Below, in pieces: positions 23,955 to 36,580 of a stretch of DNA of 64,000 bases. The position numbers were made by a program, and so were the translations under genes. The notes beneath the pieces are model-generated. The model searched no databases, had not been told where the DNA came from, and worked only from the letters and a program-made list of their open reading frames with translations. The stretch covers positions 6,949,501 to 7,013,500 of the forward strand of contig OX344762.1 in the NCBI GenBank assembly GCA_947034895.1. Direction: 5' to 3'. The DNA is from Rhytidiadelphus loreus. Taxonomy: Eukaryota > Streptophyta > Bryopsida > Hypnales > Hylocomiaceae. Each line of letters begins with the position of its first letter. Position 1 is the stretch's first letter.

Positions 23955-24655
23955 GGACTACGTTTTGTGGCGTTTGGATAAACGGTGTGAAATTTATTGA
24001 ATTTCAAAGTTTTTTATGAATTCAAATATTGAATTAAATTATCTTTATTTTAGAAAAAATATGACTTTTACGTCACATGTCCAAATGCCACGAAACAAAG
24101 CCCTTGCACTCCTTTGTACATAGAGCTTTTTATTTGTGCCAATTTCTTGGCGTTTGGACCTATGGTGTGAAAGTTATAGATTTTCTTAATTAAAAATTTG
24201 AATTGAATTATCTTTTATTTTGGTATTTTACATTCTATGTCCAAAGGCCATGAAATAAAGCCCTTGCACTCCTTCGTGCATAGAGTTTTCTATTTGTAGC
24301 AAGAACGCAACCTCTCACACTACAGTGTGAAAGTTATTGAATTTCAAAGTTTTAATGAATTTAAAAACTAAAAAATTAATTTTAATTTTAATTTTTATTG
24401 TAGCAATGGTATAGGGGCACACTAGTCTATAGCTTAAATGAGGATGTTTGTTTGTTTGTTATGGTGAGATCTTTGAAACCATATATCTTTGGTCATAATT
24501 ATTCTTGATAGCATTGAAAAGCTCTCTACAAGGAGGAGTTCATTTGTGACATTTGGACCTACAATGCGAAAGTTATTGAATTTCAAAGTTTTTACGAATC
24601 AAAGAATTAGAAAATTACTTTTATTTTTATTTTAGCTTAATAGTGGCAATTGCGT
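23955..24655 (+). repeat. Degenerate tandem repeat, about four units of 170-200 bp
   Basis: The motif GTGTGAAAGTTATTGAATTT, preceded by GGCGTTTGGACCTA-like sequence, returns at about 23968, 24156, 24323 and 24551. Two units also share GCCCTTGCACTCCTT and TAGAGCTTTTTATTTGT-like blocks. The copies have diverged and are non-coding. Confidence 0.6.
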
Positions 24656-24701
24656 AAAGCACACTATTCAATGTGAGAACACATACCTCCCAACCAAGGT
24701 C

Positions 24702-24892
24702 GGGGTGAACCGCCCCCCTCAATCGTCCCCAAGGGATTACATTGATATTTTTTATTTACCACTCATGATAAAATTTGCAAATTTTGAATTCATATTTGCA
24801 ATGAGATGCTAGGAAAGGTATAGAAGATAAATTAATCAAGGACAAAATAGGGGGTCTTTTTTTTTACATTCATCCCGGCCCCAACTACAGTA
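24702..24892 (+). mobile_element. MITE family D, copy 1
   Basis: It starts GGGGTGAACCGCCCCCCTC and is homologous to 57760-57986 over most of its length. Shared blocks include ATGATAAAATTTGCAA and AAAATAGGGGGTC. The right terminal repeat is decayed here, so the end is approximate. Confidence 0.6.
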
Positions 24893-24929
24893 ATGCCCTC
24901 ATCAACAATAAGGAGTAAACTGAATGAAA

Positions 24930-25469
24930 GTAAACCAGCCTATGACAGGCAGAATGGCTGGTTTGCCATGTTTACATTTTTGAAAAAAATTAAAAAAAAT
25001 TCTCTATGAAGATAAACATGAGGAATGCAGAGAGCAAGTGAAATTTTATTTTTTGGACAAAAAATGAATTTTTTATGAATTTTTGAAGTCTGCTGTGCAA
25101 TTGGCTTTAAAGAGTCTGCAGACTACCCCAAATCACCAGAAAAGTGTTTCCATGATGGTCATCTAACCACCTAATGCAGTCAAAACATTTTCTAACATGT
25201 CTCCAAGATTTCCTAATATGGACATGACATGAAAGAATTACAAAATAACTTTTTACTACCAGTTTACACTAAAAATGGGTAAGTGTCCTAAGACAGTTAC
25301 CAATAACTTCATGACCATTTCCCAAGGCTTTGATTATGGCCACAAATTAATCAAATGCAGTTCTAACCCCATTTATTGGAAAAAATTTGTCATGGGTTGA
25401 TTTAAGATTGTAATGAGTAGTTCTCTAGGAGCGTGTCATAGGAGATTTACCTGTCATAGGCTGGTTTAC
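24930..25469. mobile_element. MITE family C, copy 1 (perfect 20-bp TIRs)
   Basis: The ends are GTAAACCAGCCTATGACAGG and its exact complement 540 bp away. The interior aligns along its length with 36047-36580, for example the GAGGAATG..GAGAGCAA and TTTGTCATGGGTTGAT blocks. It is non-coding. No unambiguous target duplication is visible, so the superfamily is not assigned. Confidence 0.8.
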
Positions 25470-28275
25470 CTTACTGATTATGGAGCACTACATGTGTCTG
25501 TTTGGAACTCACTCAGTCAACAAAAGTACACTATCAGAAGATGGATGGTTTTCATCCACCATGAACAGAAGAAGGATAACTGAATGACTCCACTGAGCTA
25601 CGGCTGTAGCCTCTCCCCGAGTCAGGGATCGTCCGATGACTGGATAACGCGAAATCGGGAAATCCTCGAGAGCCAATGGCCTTCGCTTCCCATATCCCTT
25701 ATCACCACCACCGTTTTCAAACTGCTTCACCAGCTGGCTCTCACCATCAACCTGTTCTCCCTCGCAGTGTGCTATGAATCATGTCGTGCATTGTGAAAAT
25801 CGATACTGAAACATTGCGACTGAGATGTTTGATCGCAAGAGACGAATCCTGCTGGTCGAGCTGATGTTGTTTACTGCCGAGAAAGTAAGTGGGGATGGAG
25901 TTTGACGTGAGCGGACAATTTGCTTTAGTAAACTTGAGGAATGGTTCGGCTTTGATGAATCACTCCGTGAAGGGATGCGGCGTGGAACAAGTTTTCATAC
26001 CCGCGTTGCGATGTTTATGTGTATGCCTTGAGGTAAGCACATTCGGTTGACTGTAATCTTCGACGTTTACTGATGTGCTCTTAATCAGGGTGCGTTCTTG
26101 GATGACTCCTACGCAATATAAGATCATGGAGTCTCGTATGGAGGCTGCGTTGGTTTCCTTGTAATTCACGCACCTCACGTGGAACGCATAACAAATCCTG
26201 GAAGCTTACGAAGTTTCTACTTTTTGTTGTGTAGCTTACTGCATCATTGATATTCATTCTCGGAGGTTCATTTCGTTATTTTTTTGTTCCTTAACCTCAG
26301 GGGTAGTTAAGTGATTTTGAGGAGTAGAGTTGGATAGACCAGGGTTCTTACAATTACGTACAGGGTGCAGGCACATGTCACTCAGTCTGGTACCCTTCTG
26401 AAAAGCTGCAAAACAAGCTTGAAAGAGCAAAGTTATTACGATTATTAGTAACTAAATGTACAATCTTCTTGTTACCTTTTAGCTGCATAATACTTCTGCC
26501 ACTGAGATAAAGAAACTAATATAGCTTCTAAGCATAGTATCAAACGGATAATTCTAAGATAATCCTTGAATATAGTAATTGGTGTCTGACGATGTATTAG
26601 GTAGAGTTTGCAGGAACATTATTTGCAAAGTTGCTATCAGTTTCTAATGGGACGTTCACACCGCGAGCAAGTTGAACATGTAAATGACTTGAAGAGCTCA
26701 AAATTTATTCAAGGGTTCTAACCACTTCAATATCTCATCAATCTATATCTCTGCCAATCCCAACCACTCTCACAAAGACCAAGCCACTCTCTCTTAGTAG
26801 CACTTTGAAAGTCTTGTGCCAAAGTACTTCTTTAAAAGACCCGGTGTGAATGTCCCAGAATTGTCAAACTTACAATGTTAATTTGCCCAGGTAGAGGACA
26901 ATGGTAGCATTACAGTCATGAGGACTTGATATACCAACCCTGGACGAGCTTTTATGGGAAGATAATGGATGATAGTGGGTTTGTTTTCTCCATTTGTATA
27001 AGGTAGAAGTCACGAAATGTACCTTAACTTCAGAAGTCGACAATTCGTAACAAAAACTGGGTTAGGGGGACTTTCTATGCTTAGTGGTGGTGTAGCAATC
27101 TGTTGGTATCGTATTTCCGTGCGATGATTTTCCACCTTACTACTACAGTAGCAGTAGGGCCAGACCACCGGCAGTCTGGTGCTGATCAACACTGTAGCAT
27201 GGAAAGTCCCTGCATCTATGCCCTGCGGTAATATCTATTCTGTACTTTTCTCTGCAGTTTTTGATTATGGATATGGAATCGGTGATTCTGATGAAGGCTT
27301 GATCCTGGGGTGTAAGTCTTGCTGAGCATGTCGATCAACGTGGGAGCAAGATCGATACAATTCACTGGTTTTTGGAGACAGCTTGTGTATAGCTGGGGTG
27401 AGTGCCTTAAACGTACTATGTCTGCTTCTTCCCTGACTTCATCCGTCTCTGCCTCACTTGATAGATCCAGGAAGACACTGATAGATTTAATGTTTGTGAA
27501 CATCCTTATCTAAAGTATTGAGTGGCCGAAATTTAGCACACCAATGATAACGGGTTCATTGTGTTCATGTTTTAGAAGTTTAATTTTCAAAATGCTCTGC
27601 CAGAGTTCTAAGGTGATGAAGGAAATGGTGGTTAATTCTCTGTCAGGGAGTCGATACATACAAGAAATTGACAAAGAATGCGTAATTTTAACAGAATTTT
27701 TTCATTAAACTGAATAAATCGTCTTGGTATAATACAAATGTGTCCAATGGACATTAAAAACCCATACTAGATCAATTAAGAAACAGTATTCCTGTTTCTA
27801 GTCTGTACACATGATGAAAGCTCTGCAAAACGTACTTTTCTTGAATCTTGCAACAGGAATATTCAGCTTGATTGATTTCTGCCGTGGGCGACAATAGATT
27901 CCAAGAGTTCGATATGACAGATGGAACACAGGTGAGCACGCTCAATATGTGGTCTTTGGGAATCAGATGCTGATTACAGTTTTCCATCTCCAACTTGTCT
28001 TGTATCTCCGTCGTGTACAGTGTAGTACCTAGCTGTGAATTATCCACGTACCGGGTTTATATACAGCAGCTGGGCGTGAAACTTCATTTACGAGGTTGCA
28101 AACTTCCGGTGGCTGATCTTCTGGGAAGTTTGAATCGTTCACCATCTTCGCTGGTAAGAATCGACGAATTATACGGTTATGTCCTTTCAGGATCATATCC
28201 TTGTGTCGTAACACCTTCACGTCTTAGAGGCGTGACGTAGTCTGCAATACGTACTAGTAGTAGCTCAAACTTGAA
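25470..28275. other. Low-repeat region with no recognised gene
   Basis: This is more GC-balanced than typical intergenic DNA in the window. It contains splice-donor-like sites (GTAAGT at about 25886 and GTAAGC at about 26032 on the plus strand) and short open frames on both strands. The part near 27.7-28.27 kb is probably the 3' UTR or flank of the Stay-Green gene. I could not connect any of these frames into a recognisable protein. Confidence 0.4.
25584..25796 (+). CDS. Hypothetical 70-residue frame, uncertain
   Basis: A true ATG opens a 70-codon frame in GC-balanced sequence. Its C-terminal half is hydrophobic (the stretch ISLITTTVFKLLHQLALTIN) and could be a membrane segment. I recognise no family. 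An overlapping minus-strand frame is also open here, so the coding strand is not established. It may be part of a non-coding transcript. Confidence 0.2.
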   Translation: MTPLSYGCSLSPSQGSSDDWITRNREILESQWPSLPISLITTTVFKLLHQLALTINLFSLAVCYESCRAL

Positions 28276-30647
28276 TTATGTAGAACGCCGTTGTTCCTCT
28301 CGCATTTCAAGTAGCTCGAAAGTCTTTGGTACTGGGATCAACGTGCCATGTCGAGAGCAGCATTCGCAGGGACCTTCGCAAGTTTTTCCTGGCCACAATT
28401 CCTTTGGCCACTTCCTCTCGATCTCTTCCAAAGCATGATGTATTGCTTCCTTTGCGACGTCTTCGCCCTGCGTATATATTTTCCCAGTTTCACATTAGCG
28501 TTCTTGAACTTTAAATCGTGCAGGTTGGAAAATGCAGCTGAAGAACAGAGCATCAAAATAAAATCCGCTTGGGGAGTAATGCGAATGAAAAGTGTCGGTG
28601 ATACCTTGGCAGCTTCGACGAGGGGTCCCCAGCATTCCAGGCGATTGTAGTTGCTGACGTTAGAATGAAAGTAAACCCACACCAGGGAGTTATCAAGATC
28701 TGCAATCGTACATCAGCAAACGTAAGACATTGTGTTCTCCAGGTACCCAGATCCTATACAGGTTCTTCAGCCATGCAGGAGTACAGTATCTTCGTCATGA
28801 AAGTTTTTGAAAGGATTTACCTGGAAATTCGTTCAGAAGTTCTTCATCACCATGCCTGAAAGCTTCCAACACCTGTAAAAGTAATAATACTGCCTGATGA
28901 GTGCAAGTTCGAAGTGTCCTGAGGAACATATCATACCGCATGCAGGAGGGAAAAGCATAATGATAACAATGGGCGAGTGCCATGCACGGAGCGAGCCGAA
29001 GTGTAGAGTACTGACCACTGGGAGTTCTTTGCGGAAGATGTAGAAGCGTAAGTTTGCGATCAAATTGTGCATCAGATTACCACCGCTAATATGGCAGTGC
29101 ACGTGGAGAGTCATTTTCCCCTGAACCTTTCTCCATTCTGCTACAACTTCATCCCTCTGTAACTTGCTGTACCATCCTTTCAACTGCACCGTCACAAATA
29201 TTCTTAACATCGAGACCAGAAATGAAAAGAATTGAACTGGAAACTACTCCATATTCGGAAATTGTAAACGAAAAATAATTATCTGCATGACATAATCAGG
29301 AGCAAATGACTTCAATTTCAAAGGCAATGATCAGTTCATTACAGAACCGGTGATAAAATTGATACCAGAGAAATGCAAGCTGTACCTGAGCTTTGTTGAT
29401 TTCACGGGATATGGCCAATGTTATCTTCGACGTAACATCACTGTGTGTCAGCGTGTAAATCCTCGGCAGCTCTTCAGGATGTTTTTTGTCAGCTCCAAGG
29501 AAAAGTACTTTCAATTTGGCCGCCTCAAAGATTGCTGGTCCGAAAAGTCTTGCTTCCTGCATGATGATGGCCAGGGCTCAGTTCAACGCAACATCTCAAT
29601 TTGAACACTGATGTGACGACGTCAGTTTCAACACTTCTTAATTTCGAAGTAGAACTGTTCATGACTGCAGAATATGCTCTATAATGGGAAAAAATTTAAG
29701 TCTGGAATGAGAGCGTGAAATGACAGCAGGTGCTTTTGCTTTCGAGCGGAGACTGATATAAAATGATCATTTGTTTGTCGACGATGATTGAAGCTTCGAA
29801 GTTGTTTCAGCGTTCATCTTCTGCGTTATGCTCTCACTCAGTACGTTACTGCTGCTGCCGGGAGGAGTCGAACGATTTATCTTAGTGATGATGATTTTTT
29901 CTCTCAGAGCCGTGAAGTCGGCATCGTCATCAAGCGAAAGTAGTTCAGAATCATTGTTCAGATAATTATCTGAATATCTGCCGACCGTGCGGGATGTCAG
30001 AATCCAAGGTCCCTCCGACAGAAGAATCAAACATCTCAGAAGATTTGGTCCACATGTCCGAACCTTAAAGCGCTGACAAAACGCTGGTTGGCTTTATGAC
30101 CTCCCTCGCCTGATTGGAATCTTTTTCTCAGTTCTTTTAGCATATTCAGGGATCGTTAAAAGCAGGTTATTATTTGTTTCGATCTGCCATTTTGAAATCT
30201 GAGGAGTAGCTCGTCTCTTTCAGAAATCGCAGTCCCAGCAAAGGCAAAATTCTTGAATCCATGACCATCACCGGACGTGTTACTAAACTCATCTACACAA
30301 ACGTCCTTCCAGAGTATAAACAAGATATCACTATCTGCCATAACATGAGGTCTCACCACAATAAGAGGCGATCCATGCCGGTACGCCACCTCTGAACTGT
30401 TCACCCTCGCCATGAGACCTCGTCGGCTCTTCATGCTCCAAAATTGAGAAACTAAATACTCAGATTCGTGTCTTTGAGTCTTGAAAGAGGCGCTGCGGCA
30501 CATGGACGCCGCTTCAACTTTAAGGTGAGAAGCCGAAGAAACCATGGCCGAGGATGCGTGAGAACTGTTCACATCCTTGGACCTGACGAGACTCTGGCTG
30601 GTAACTCCAGCTGAGATCAGTGGCTGGAACAAACTGCAAGAAGCCAT
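28276..30647 (-). CDS. SGR: Stay-Green protein, magnesium dechelatase (6 exons)
   Basis: Stay-Green removes Mg from chlorophyll a to give pheophytin a, the committed step of chlorophyll breakdown in plastids. Exons with GT-AG borders and consistent phase: 30357-30647, 29386-29556, 29016-29183, 28821-28872, 28605-28699, 28276-28467, giving 322 residues. The ~97-residue first exon is Ser-rich and basic, with the look of a plastid transit peptide. The conserved core follows: ARLFGPAIFEAAKLKVLFLG, then YTLTHSDVTSKITLAIS, RDEVVAEW, LHVHCHISGG, then VWVYFHSN and ECWGP. The last exon encodes the Cys-rich motif C-x3-C-x-C-C (CEGPCECC) known from SGR proteins, which supports the acceptor choice at 28467. 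The intron before it happens to stay open in one frame, but only the spliced reading gives the Cys motif. Length is near or slightly above the usual 260-280 residues because of the long N-terminus. An SGR-like paralogue is the main alternative. Confidence 0.95.
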
Positions 30648-31660
30648 AGCCGTAAAACCAGTAATAGAACAACAAGAGAAGCAAATTCCTCTGCTGCAGG
30701 TTTTTCGAGAGCCTCCTGTTTTGTCAAAGACTCGACACGTCCTCGCTCGTTTGACAAGATTTTCGCATTAATTTCACCAACAGCCTGATCACAAGTTCCA
30801 AATCTCTGTCAGAAGAAATGTTTCTCCTCTCCCGATCATCAATAAATATCGTCTGACATAAATTTTCACAGAAACGCGTATCCAACTCAAGGGATCAAAG
30901 ATGCACACACACGAGCTAGCTCGGACTCAACCAGACCAAAAGCCGCAACGACGCGCACTCAAGGTTTTCACACAAAAAGCCTCATACAACTTCACACTTC
31001 ACGAATTTTGACCGGTTCCCTCGCAAAGAAGCTCGATCTTCAACAGCAGATCTCTTCTTCCAAAAGCCAAGTCCGGAACAATCGAGAACAATTTCGCCGT
31101 CCACATACCTGCTTAATTTCTCCCGGTCTTTCTCCGCCTGTGTTGTTGCTTTCAAGCGCCGGCAACAACACGGAGTCCCAAGGTGACTTGGTGTGCAGAG
31201 GAAGAAGCCGGCGCGATTCTTGCAGCGAAAGAAGCGAGGTGCGAGACGCAATGTGCAGCTGTGATGGCGAGCCAAGCAAGGAAGTCGACCGTAGCTGGCG
31301 TCGTAGGGGTGGGAGCTATACACGTCTGGTACTGTACTCTACAGAAAGAGTAAGTTAGAGTGTGGAAGAGGAAAGGGAAAGGTCGTGGGGTGCCGCGTGG
31401 CACGTGGAAGGAGGCCGAGTTACAGAGAGCCACCCTTTTGTGGCCTTGGAGAAATGCAGTGTCCCACGCTTCGGTGGGCCTACCTCGACGGTTACGAGTT
31501 ACGGTTTAGTTAGTTTGAAGCTCTCTTGCCAGGCAGTAACAGGCAGTTGCCACTTGGTTTTCCTTCGTTCCCCTCGTGGTAATAATATTTCGGTGAGTTA
31601 CGAAACTGTAATTTATACAGTTGAGCCGGCGGGCACCCGGTATTGACCAAAAACTTCTAC
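30648..31660 (-). promoter_or_regulatory. 5' flank and promoter region of the Stay-Green gene
   Basis: A GC-balanced, repeat-free block lies directly upstream of the SGR start codon. Overlapping short frames occur on both strands, none family-like, so it is best read as 5' UTR plus promoter. Confidence 0.5.
31401..31406. promoter_or_regulatory. G-box (CACGTG) upstream of Stay-Green
   Basis: CACGTG in the context GGCACGTGG lies about 750 bp before the SGR ATG. In flowering plants, bZIP (abscisic-acid) and PIF factors bind such boxes at SGR promoters; its use here is inference. Confidence 0.4.
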
Positions 31661-32610
31661 GAAATCCCGACACTTTGCACAACTAATTTACGTGCACAAG
31701 AAGAAAAACTCCTCTGATAAAAAAATCAATGTAAAAAATTATTGGGGCATGTTTTCTGTGACATTGGACTCTCCCTATGGTCTCTATTGGTGAGCAGCCC
31801 TTTGTTTTGGACCGTCAATATTTTCTCAACATTTTACACCGCGGTGCTCAAAAAAGTTTAACTTTTTTTTTTGGGCCATTTTTAATTTCATTTTTGTAAA
31901 ATATATGGATAGAATTTTTAGAATTGCCTAATTAGGATGGAAAAGTTGGGATGGAAAAGTGCATGAATGAAACTAGAAAGGGATTATTTGTTGAAAAGAT
32001 AGATGAATTCTGAAATACATTGTAGCATCAAATATATTTATATGCTATAGGGTATTTGTATTTTAAATTCAAGATAAAGTCCACACTATTTACAGACTAC
32101 CTGACTTCAAATTTATCCAATGAATTTTCTTTTTATCTTTGTGGTATGGTGACTCACACTTGCCTAGGACACCATCGAATAGTGAAATTAGGTTTCTCCT
32201 CACTATTTTCTCAACATTTTACATTGTATAAATAGCTATTGTTACTATATGAAGATGTAATAATTTTCATCAACCAATGACCATGTATGTAGCATGGGTT
32301 GGTGCACCAATTCATGGTCTAGTTCATAGAGTCACATGTGCCTCAATGTTGACAAGCATTGAGTCATGAAGTAACTTTTCTAGGTGAGGCTGGAGGTGAG
32401 GCAACTTTGATTGTTAAAGGCAACCTAGTTCATGGTTGGATTCAAAGAATCGCATTCCCCTCCATATGGACAAGTAGTGTGTCATGATTTTCTAGGTAAC
32501 GCAACTCCTAATTGTTAAAAGCAACCTAATTTCACTATTTTGTGTAGATGCAAAACTAATCCACATTTAACATCCATTGATCACTTCCATAAGTTCATCC
32601 CTGAAATTGT
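31661..32610. other. AT-rich intergenic DNA
   Basis: No gene is seen. It contains the inverted repeat at 32179-32538. Confidence 0.45.
32179..32538. repeat. 360-bp segment bounded by 16-bp inverted repeats
   Basis: ATAGTGAAATTAGGTT (32179-32194) is repeated exactly in reverse complement at 32523-32538. Inside are two diverged tandem units of about 110-120 bp, each with TTCATGGT, TCATG, TTTTCTAGGT and ATTGTTAAA blocks. It is possibly a MITE; no target duplication is clear. Confidence 0.55.
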
Positions 32611-32880
32611 CTAAAGTTGAAATGTTCGATTCTTTACATACAACGTTCCATTGTTTATGTATAGGGCAATCACTGAGGCGAAAGAAATACTCGCAAGAAG
32701 TAGCCTAAGGAGATGGACGAAGCCCAACAAAATTCCCAACAACAAAGATACTAATAACCGTCCGAAAATGGATGAACTATGTGATTGATGAATGAAAAAT
32801 CCGTAATCACCAATTACACAGATTTCAGAGGTCAAAGAGGAGATTGGAAAATAAATCTGCCCGCCCTTTGAACGGGACAT
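32611..32880 (-). CDS. Hypothetical membrane-segment protein or first-exon remnant
   Basis: A true ATG at 32880 opens 89 codons. Residues about 39-72 form a long hydrophobic stretch (FGRLLVSLLLGILLGFVHLL and following). Possible splice donors occur late in the frame (GCGA followed by GTATTT), so it could be a first exon, but I find no coding continuation in the AT-rich DNA downstream on this strand. A GC-rich island lies directly upstream, as expected for a promoter. I do not recognise the family. Confidence 0.3.
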   Translation of the reverse strand: MSRSKGGQIYFPISSLTSEICVIGDYGFFIHQSHSSSIFGRLLVSLLLGILLGFVHLLRLLLASISFASVIALYINNGTLYVKNRTFQL

Positions 32881-33130
32881 TTCAGCCTGGCGGGAACGGA
32901 AGCTGCTGCCGCTGCTGTCGGTTCTGCTGCTCCGGCATGGACGGTTACAGCAAAGTGAAGTGAGTGGTGGGCCCCAGCCAGCGACCTGGATTCACGCATC
33001 ACTCAGTTCTCCCTGCGAGAGTCCAACCCATGAGAGTTCCTATTGGTCCCTTCTCGTGGGTTCACAACACTGGGAGGCCAATGTTCATTTGCCTTGAGAA
33101 TATGCGGCCACTTTAAAAACTGACGCGGAC
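32881..33130. promoter_or_regulatory. GC-rich island
   Basis: A sharply GC-richer block, with CTGCTGCCGCTGCTG-like sequence, abuts the ATG at 32880 on the minus strand. It looks like a promoter or 5' UTR of whatever that frame belongs or belonged to. Confidence 0.3.
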
Positions 33131-34429
33131 GGACTTTGGGGCAAACTGAACTGCTACTGTAGTACGGTGAGTGCCTGAGTGGGCCATCTTTTTAGCTCTA
33201 CGTGTGCATTTTCTACCCACATCAGGGTATTGCACTAAAATTTCCATTGGACCCTTTTGGCATCCATTTCATTTGTTTTGAAAAAAGGAAAAAAAAGGAA
33301 AAAAAGAAAAAGAAAAAAGAGAAATGGAAGCATTGGGTCCAACGTGACTACAAAAGAGGCGGCGACTATGCACATGCACGTGGGATGTACTAGTCTTGTG
33401 ACATTGTAGTGTTGCATGCAAAATTTAGTAAAAGAAATTGGTGTTGAAAGACTTATGTAATGGTCTTGTACTTCAAGGAAGGGCTGACTATTTGCTTCCC
33501 GTGGCCTTGTTTTCCATCGCTCCTTTTAAGTGTAGAAAATCTTGGATTGCAAATTTCTCCGTGATTTGTGGGCCCTTGTAATACAAGGTGTTCTTGTTGT
33601 AGTGGTACTGTAGAAAGATCCCCCAAACTTAGTAGAGGTTTTATTTTGGAGCGATACAACCTACAGGAGAATCATTGTGTGGCATTCCCTCCAATATAGA
33701 GGAGTATGAGTGGTTGTCTTGTAGGTTGCATCATCTTTCTAAAAAATCTCTACTTCCAACTTCTTTGCTTAAGAATGCTTTGTAAGGGGACACTCTAAAT
33801 TTTCTTTGAGACTTGTTAAATTTCTTGGAATCAAATTTATAAGTAATTTCTTGTAACATAACAAAGTATAATATAGTAGTGAGTATAATTAAAGAATTTT
33901 GAATTTGACTTGGCTATCCTTTAAGATTTGGTGAGAGGAGAAAATTGGAGATATTAAGTCATCGAAGATCAACTTCGTAGTGACATAAGAAAGCATACCG
34001 TTTCCAAGTTGAATTTGGCCTTTCAAATTTTGTTCAACTCTCAATTTACATTCTTATTGCATGAGATCGTAAACTTGGTCTATCAATGTTGAAAATGGAT
34101 GGTCTATCAATGAGGTTTTGCAATTCCATAGGTTTTCCATATTGGAAATCAATACAATGTGGAGAATCATTCCATTGCAATTGAAAATTCCATGTATCAA
34201 AATCAAAATCACATAATATTATGTATTTACATCAATGCTTTCTAATTTCAACTTTAAAAATATTCAAATTTCAAAATTGGTGTTTCTTATTGTATCTTTC
34301 ATTTTTGGAAAATCATAAATTGTTCTAATACATATTAAAATTGATGCCATTTTCTTCATCAATGCAAACCCCATGTGTTTATTTAATTTTAATTTAATTA
34401 AGCAAATGTTTATTGATAATAATGTAACA
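33131..34429. other. AT-rich intergenic DNA
   Basis: No gene is visible. The part near 33.9-34.4 kb may belong to the element whose end is at 34681, but I could not place its other end. Confidence 0.4.
33280..33324 (+). repeat. Homopurine tract
   Basis: 45 consecutive A/G bases (A-rich with scattered G). Low complexity; no function is implied. Confidence 0.85.
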
Positions 34430-34681
34430 ATGGAAAATGCCATTTTTCTTCCTCGATAACTACGTTTTTGTCTATAAAAGTGATCATCCAAAATTGTTAT
34501 AATCTAGAGATCCAATAGTAAAAACAATTCCACAATTAATTCCATGCATACTAGACAAAATAGTCTTTACTTTTTTATGTTTAAAATTAAAAACTTCAAA
34601 CACATGCATGTGCAAAAAATATCAAAGTAGAACAATTCATTGAAAACCTCCATTGTCAAAAAGTTGTTGGGCCTTGAGGGA
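34430..34681 (-). mobile_element. Part of a TTAA-flanked element, family B, inverted copy
   Basis: The reverse complement aligns well with 37975-38200: both begin at TTAA and share CCTCAAGGCC, ACTTTTTGAC, GTAAAGACTATTTTGTCT and TATGCATGGAATT. The end is at 34681 with TTAA at 34682-34685. The opposite end was not located. A second TTAA-type end, with reverse complement CCTCTAAAGGTTCAAGG, lies at 34845, so elements may be nested here too. Confidence 0.6.
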
Positions 34682-34689
34682 TTAAGGAT

Positions 34690-36046
34690 TTAAGAAAACA
34701 AAAAAATTTAAGTTTTAATTCAAGATTCAAATTTTTATAAAATGTATTGTTGGATATTGATTCTTAGGGCCTCTTTAAATAAATTTAGTACAAAAGAAAA
34801 ATTCTTTTAAACTACAACAAGTTACCAACCTTGAACCTTTAGAGGTTAAGTAGGTTGATAGGTGGTGAGGTATTAAAGTAGGAAGTACTAAAACAATTAA
34901 CAAAGAATTCGCAAACAAAGAGTTACATATTGAATTATTCCATGTGTTGAAGAAAATATTTAGGATCAAAAGTTTTTGAGTTTTATGCCATTTTAACTTT
35001 CAAAAACTCATTGGAATTCCACAATAGTCCTAAAAATATGAATATTAATGGATTAGATGCTTTCATTTGTATTTCAAGGAAATTTATATAAGATAATCTT
35101 TAGAGGTAAATAACCCCCCTTAAAAGTTATTATCACCAAACTTATTATCACAAATCTTCTTATTTATATAAAAATTTACAACATTTCATGAAATTCGGAC
35201 CAAAGCACATAGATAAAGTCTTGGATAAAGTATTGATCAATATTCACTTGTACATCAATATTTATACAATAGTCTCACATTCATATTGTATATCCATATG
35301 ATTAAAGTTCAATTGAATTTACTAATTGGTTTTTATTGGTCTTCCTCTTAACTAAGGTATAGTCTTGATTCTAAATGATTCCTTTAAATTTGGTGTTGGA
35401 TTCAAGATGAAGTGAGTCTTTACACCATCTATAAAATAAGAATTAAAGTCATTTCGTTTTTCTTTCTTTTCATTGATTGTAAAAAATAAAAATGAAAATT
35501 CTCATGAATTCATAAAATTTGACATGGAGACAATTAAATCCTACTCCTTCACATATTCCCTTCTACTCATAAAGCCAATTTTTTTTTGTCTCTAATGTCA
35601 ACAAAGGCATAATCAATCCACATATTTTGAATCTTCATCATCTTTGCATGCACATGGAAGTTTGCCCTGAGGCACTTTGCAATTTGCACAAGTGTAGAGT
35701 GCAAAAGGTGTTCCTATCTTGGACAATGAGTAGGCCTTGAAATTCCAAGACCAATTACAACCTTTGTACACCTATACACACCTACCATGTAAACATCTTT
35801 TAAAACCAAACGACCTCTCCAAAAAAATTTGAGTAAAGTAGACGTACCTATTTTCAACTTTGCATCCAATTCCACCCTATGTCCCTATGTACCAATGGAA
35901 TACATTCTTGAAAACAAATATGTACCCTATGTACATGTGAGAGAAACTCTAAAGTGGATGGGAAGGAATAATTATGTTTACCTTAGCTACTTTATGGGAA
36001 AAGCAAGCCATTGTTGCATAGACAAAACCAATTGCTGTATAAGCTT
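34690..36046. other. AT-rich intergenic DNA
   Basis: I see no gene or intact element apart from the repeat end at 34845 mentioned above. Confidence 0.45.
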
Positions 36047-36580
36047 AAGGTAAACTAGCTTATGATAGGTAGAACGACTAGTTTGCAATGTTGGCATCAT
36101 TGGAAATTATTAAAAAAGAAAATCCATGTAAAAATAAATGTGAGGAATGGGGAGAGCAATTGGAATTTTTAATTTTTTGATAAAGTATGGATTTTAAAAG
36201 AATTTTTGAATTGTGCTATCCAATTGATCCCAAAGAATTTCTAGGCCCTGCTTTAGACTACCCCCAAACCAACAAAAAGTGTATCTATAGTGGTCATCTT
36301 ACTCAATTAAAGCAATCACAATATTTTCTACCGTAGTTACAACATGAAGGCTTCTAAAAGTCACTTCCTACAATGTATTTACACTTGAAAGGTAGAAGTG
36401 TTCATATTGTAGTCACTAATCACTCCATCACCATCATCCAAGACAGTGATTGTGTCCACTAACCGAACCTAATGTCGTCCAAATCTCAATTGTTTAGTTA
36501 TTAAAAAGTTTGTCATGGGTTGATGCAAGACTCTAATGGTCATTTTCTAGGTGTTTAGTATAGGCTAGTTTACCATACTT
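36047..36580. mobile_element. MITE family C, copy 2
   Basis: It starts AAGGTAAACTAGCTTATGA and ends with a near-complement (GGCTAGTTTACCATACTT). It is homologous throughout to 24930-25469. The terminal repeats carry several transitions relative to copy 1. Non-coding. Confidence 0.75.

Noticed and set aside
28338..28682. Continuous minus-strand frame through the last Stay-Green intron
   Set aside because: It fits only if intron 28468-28604 is retained; the spliced frame gives the family's Cys motif, so the open intron is taken as chance or minor retention.
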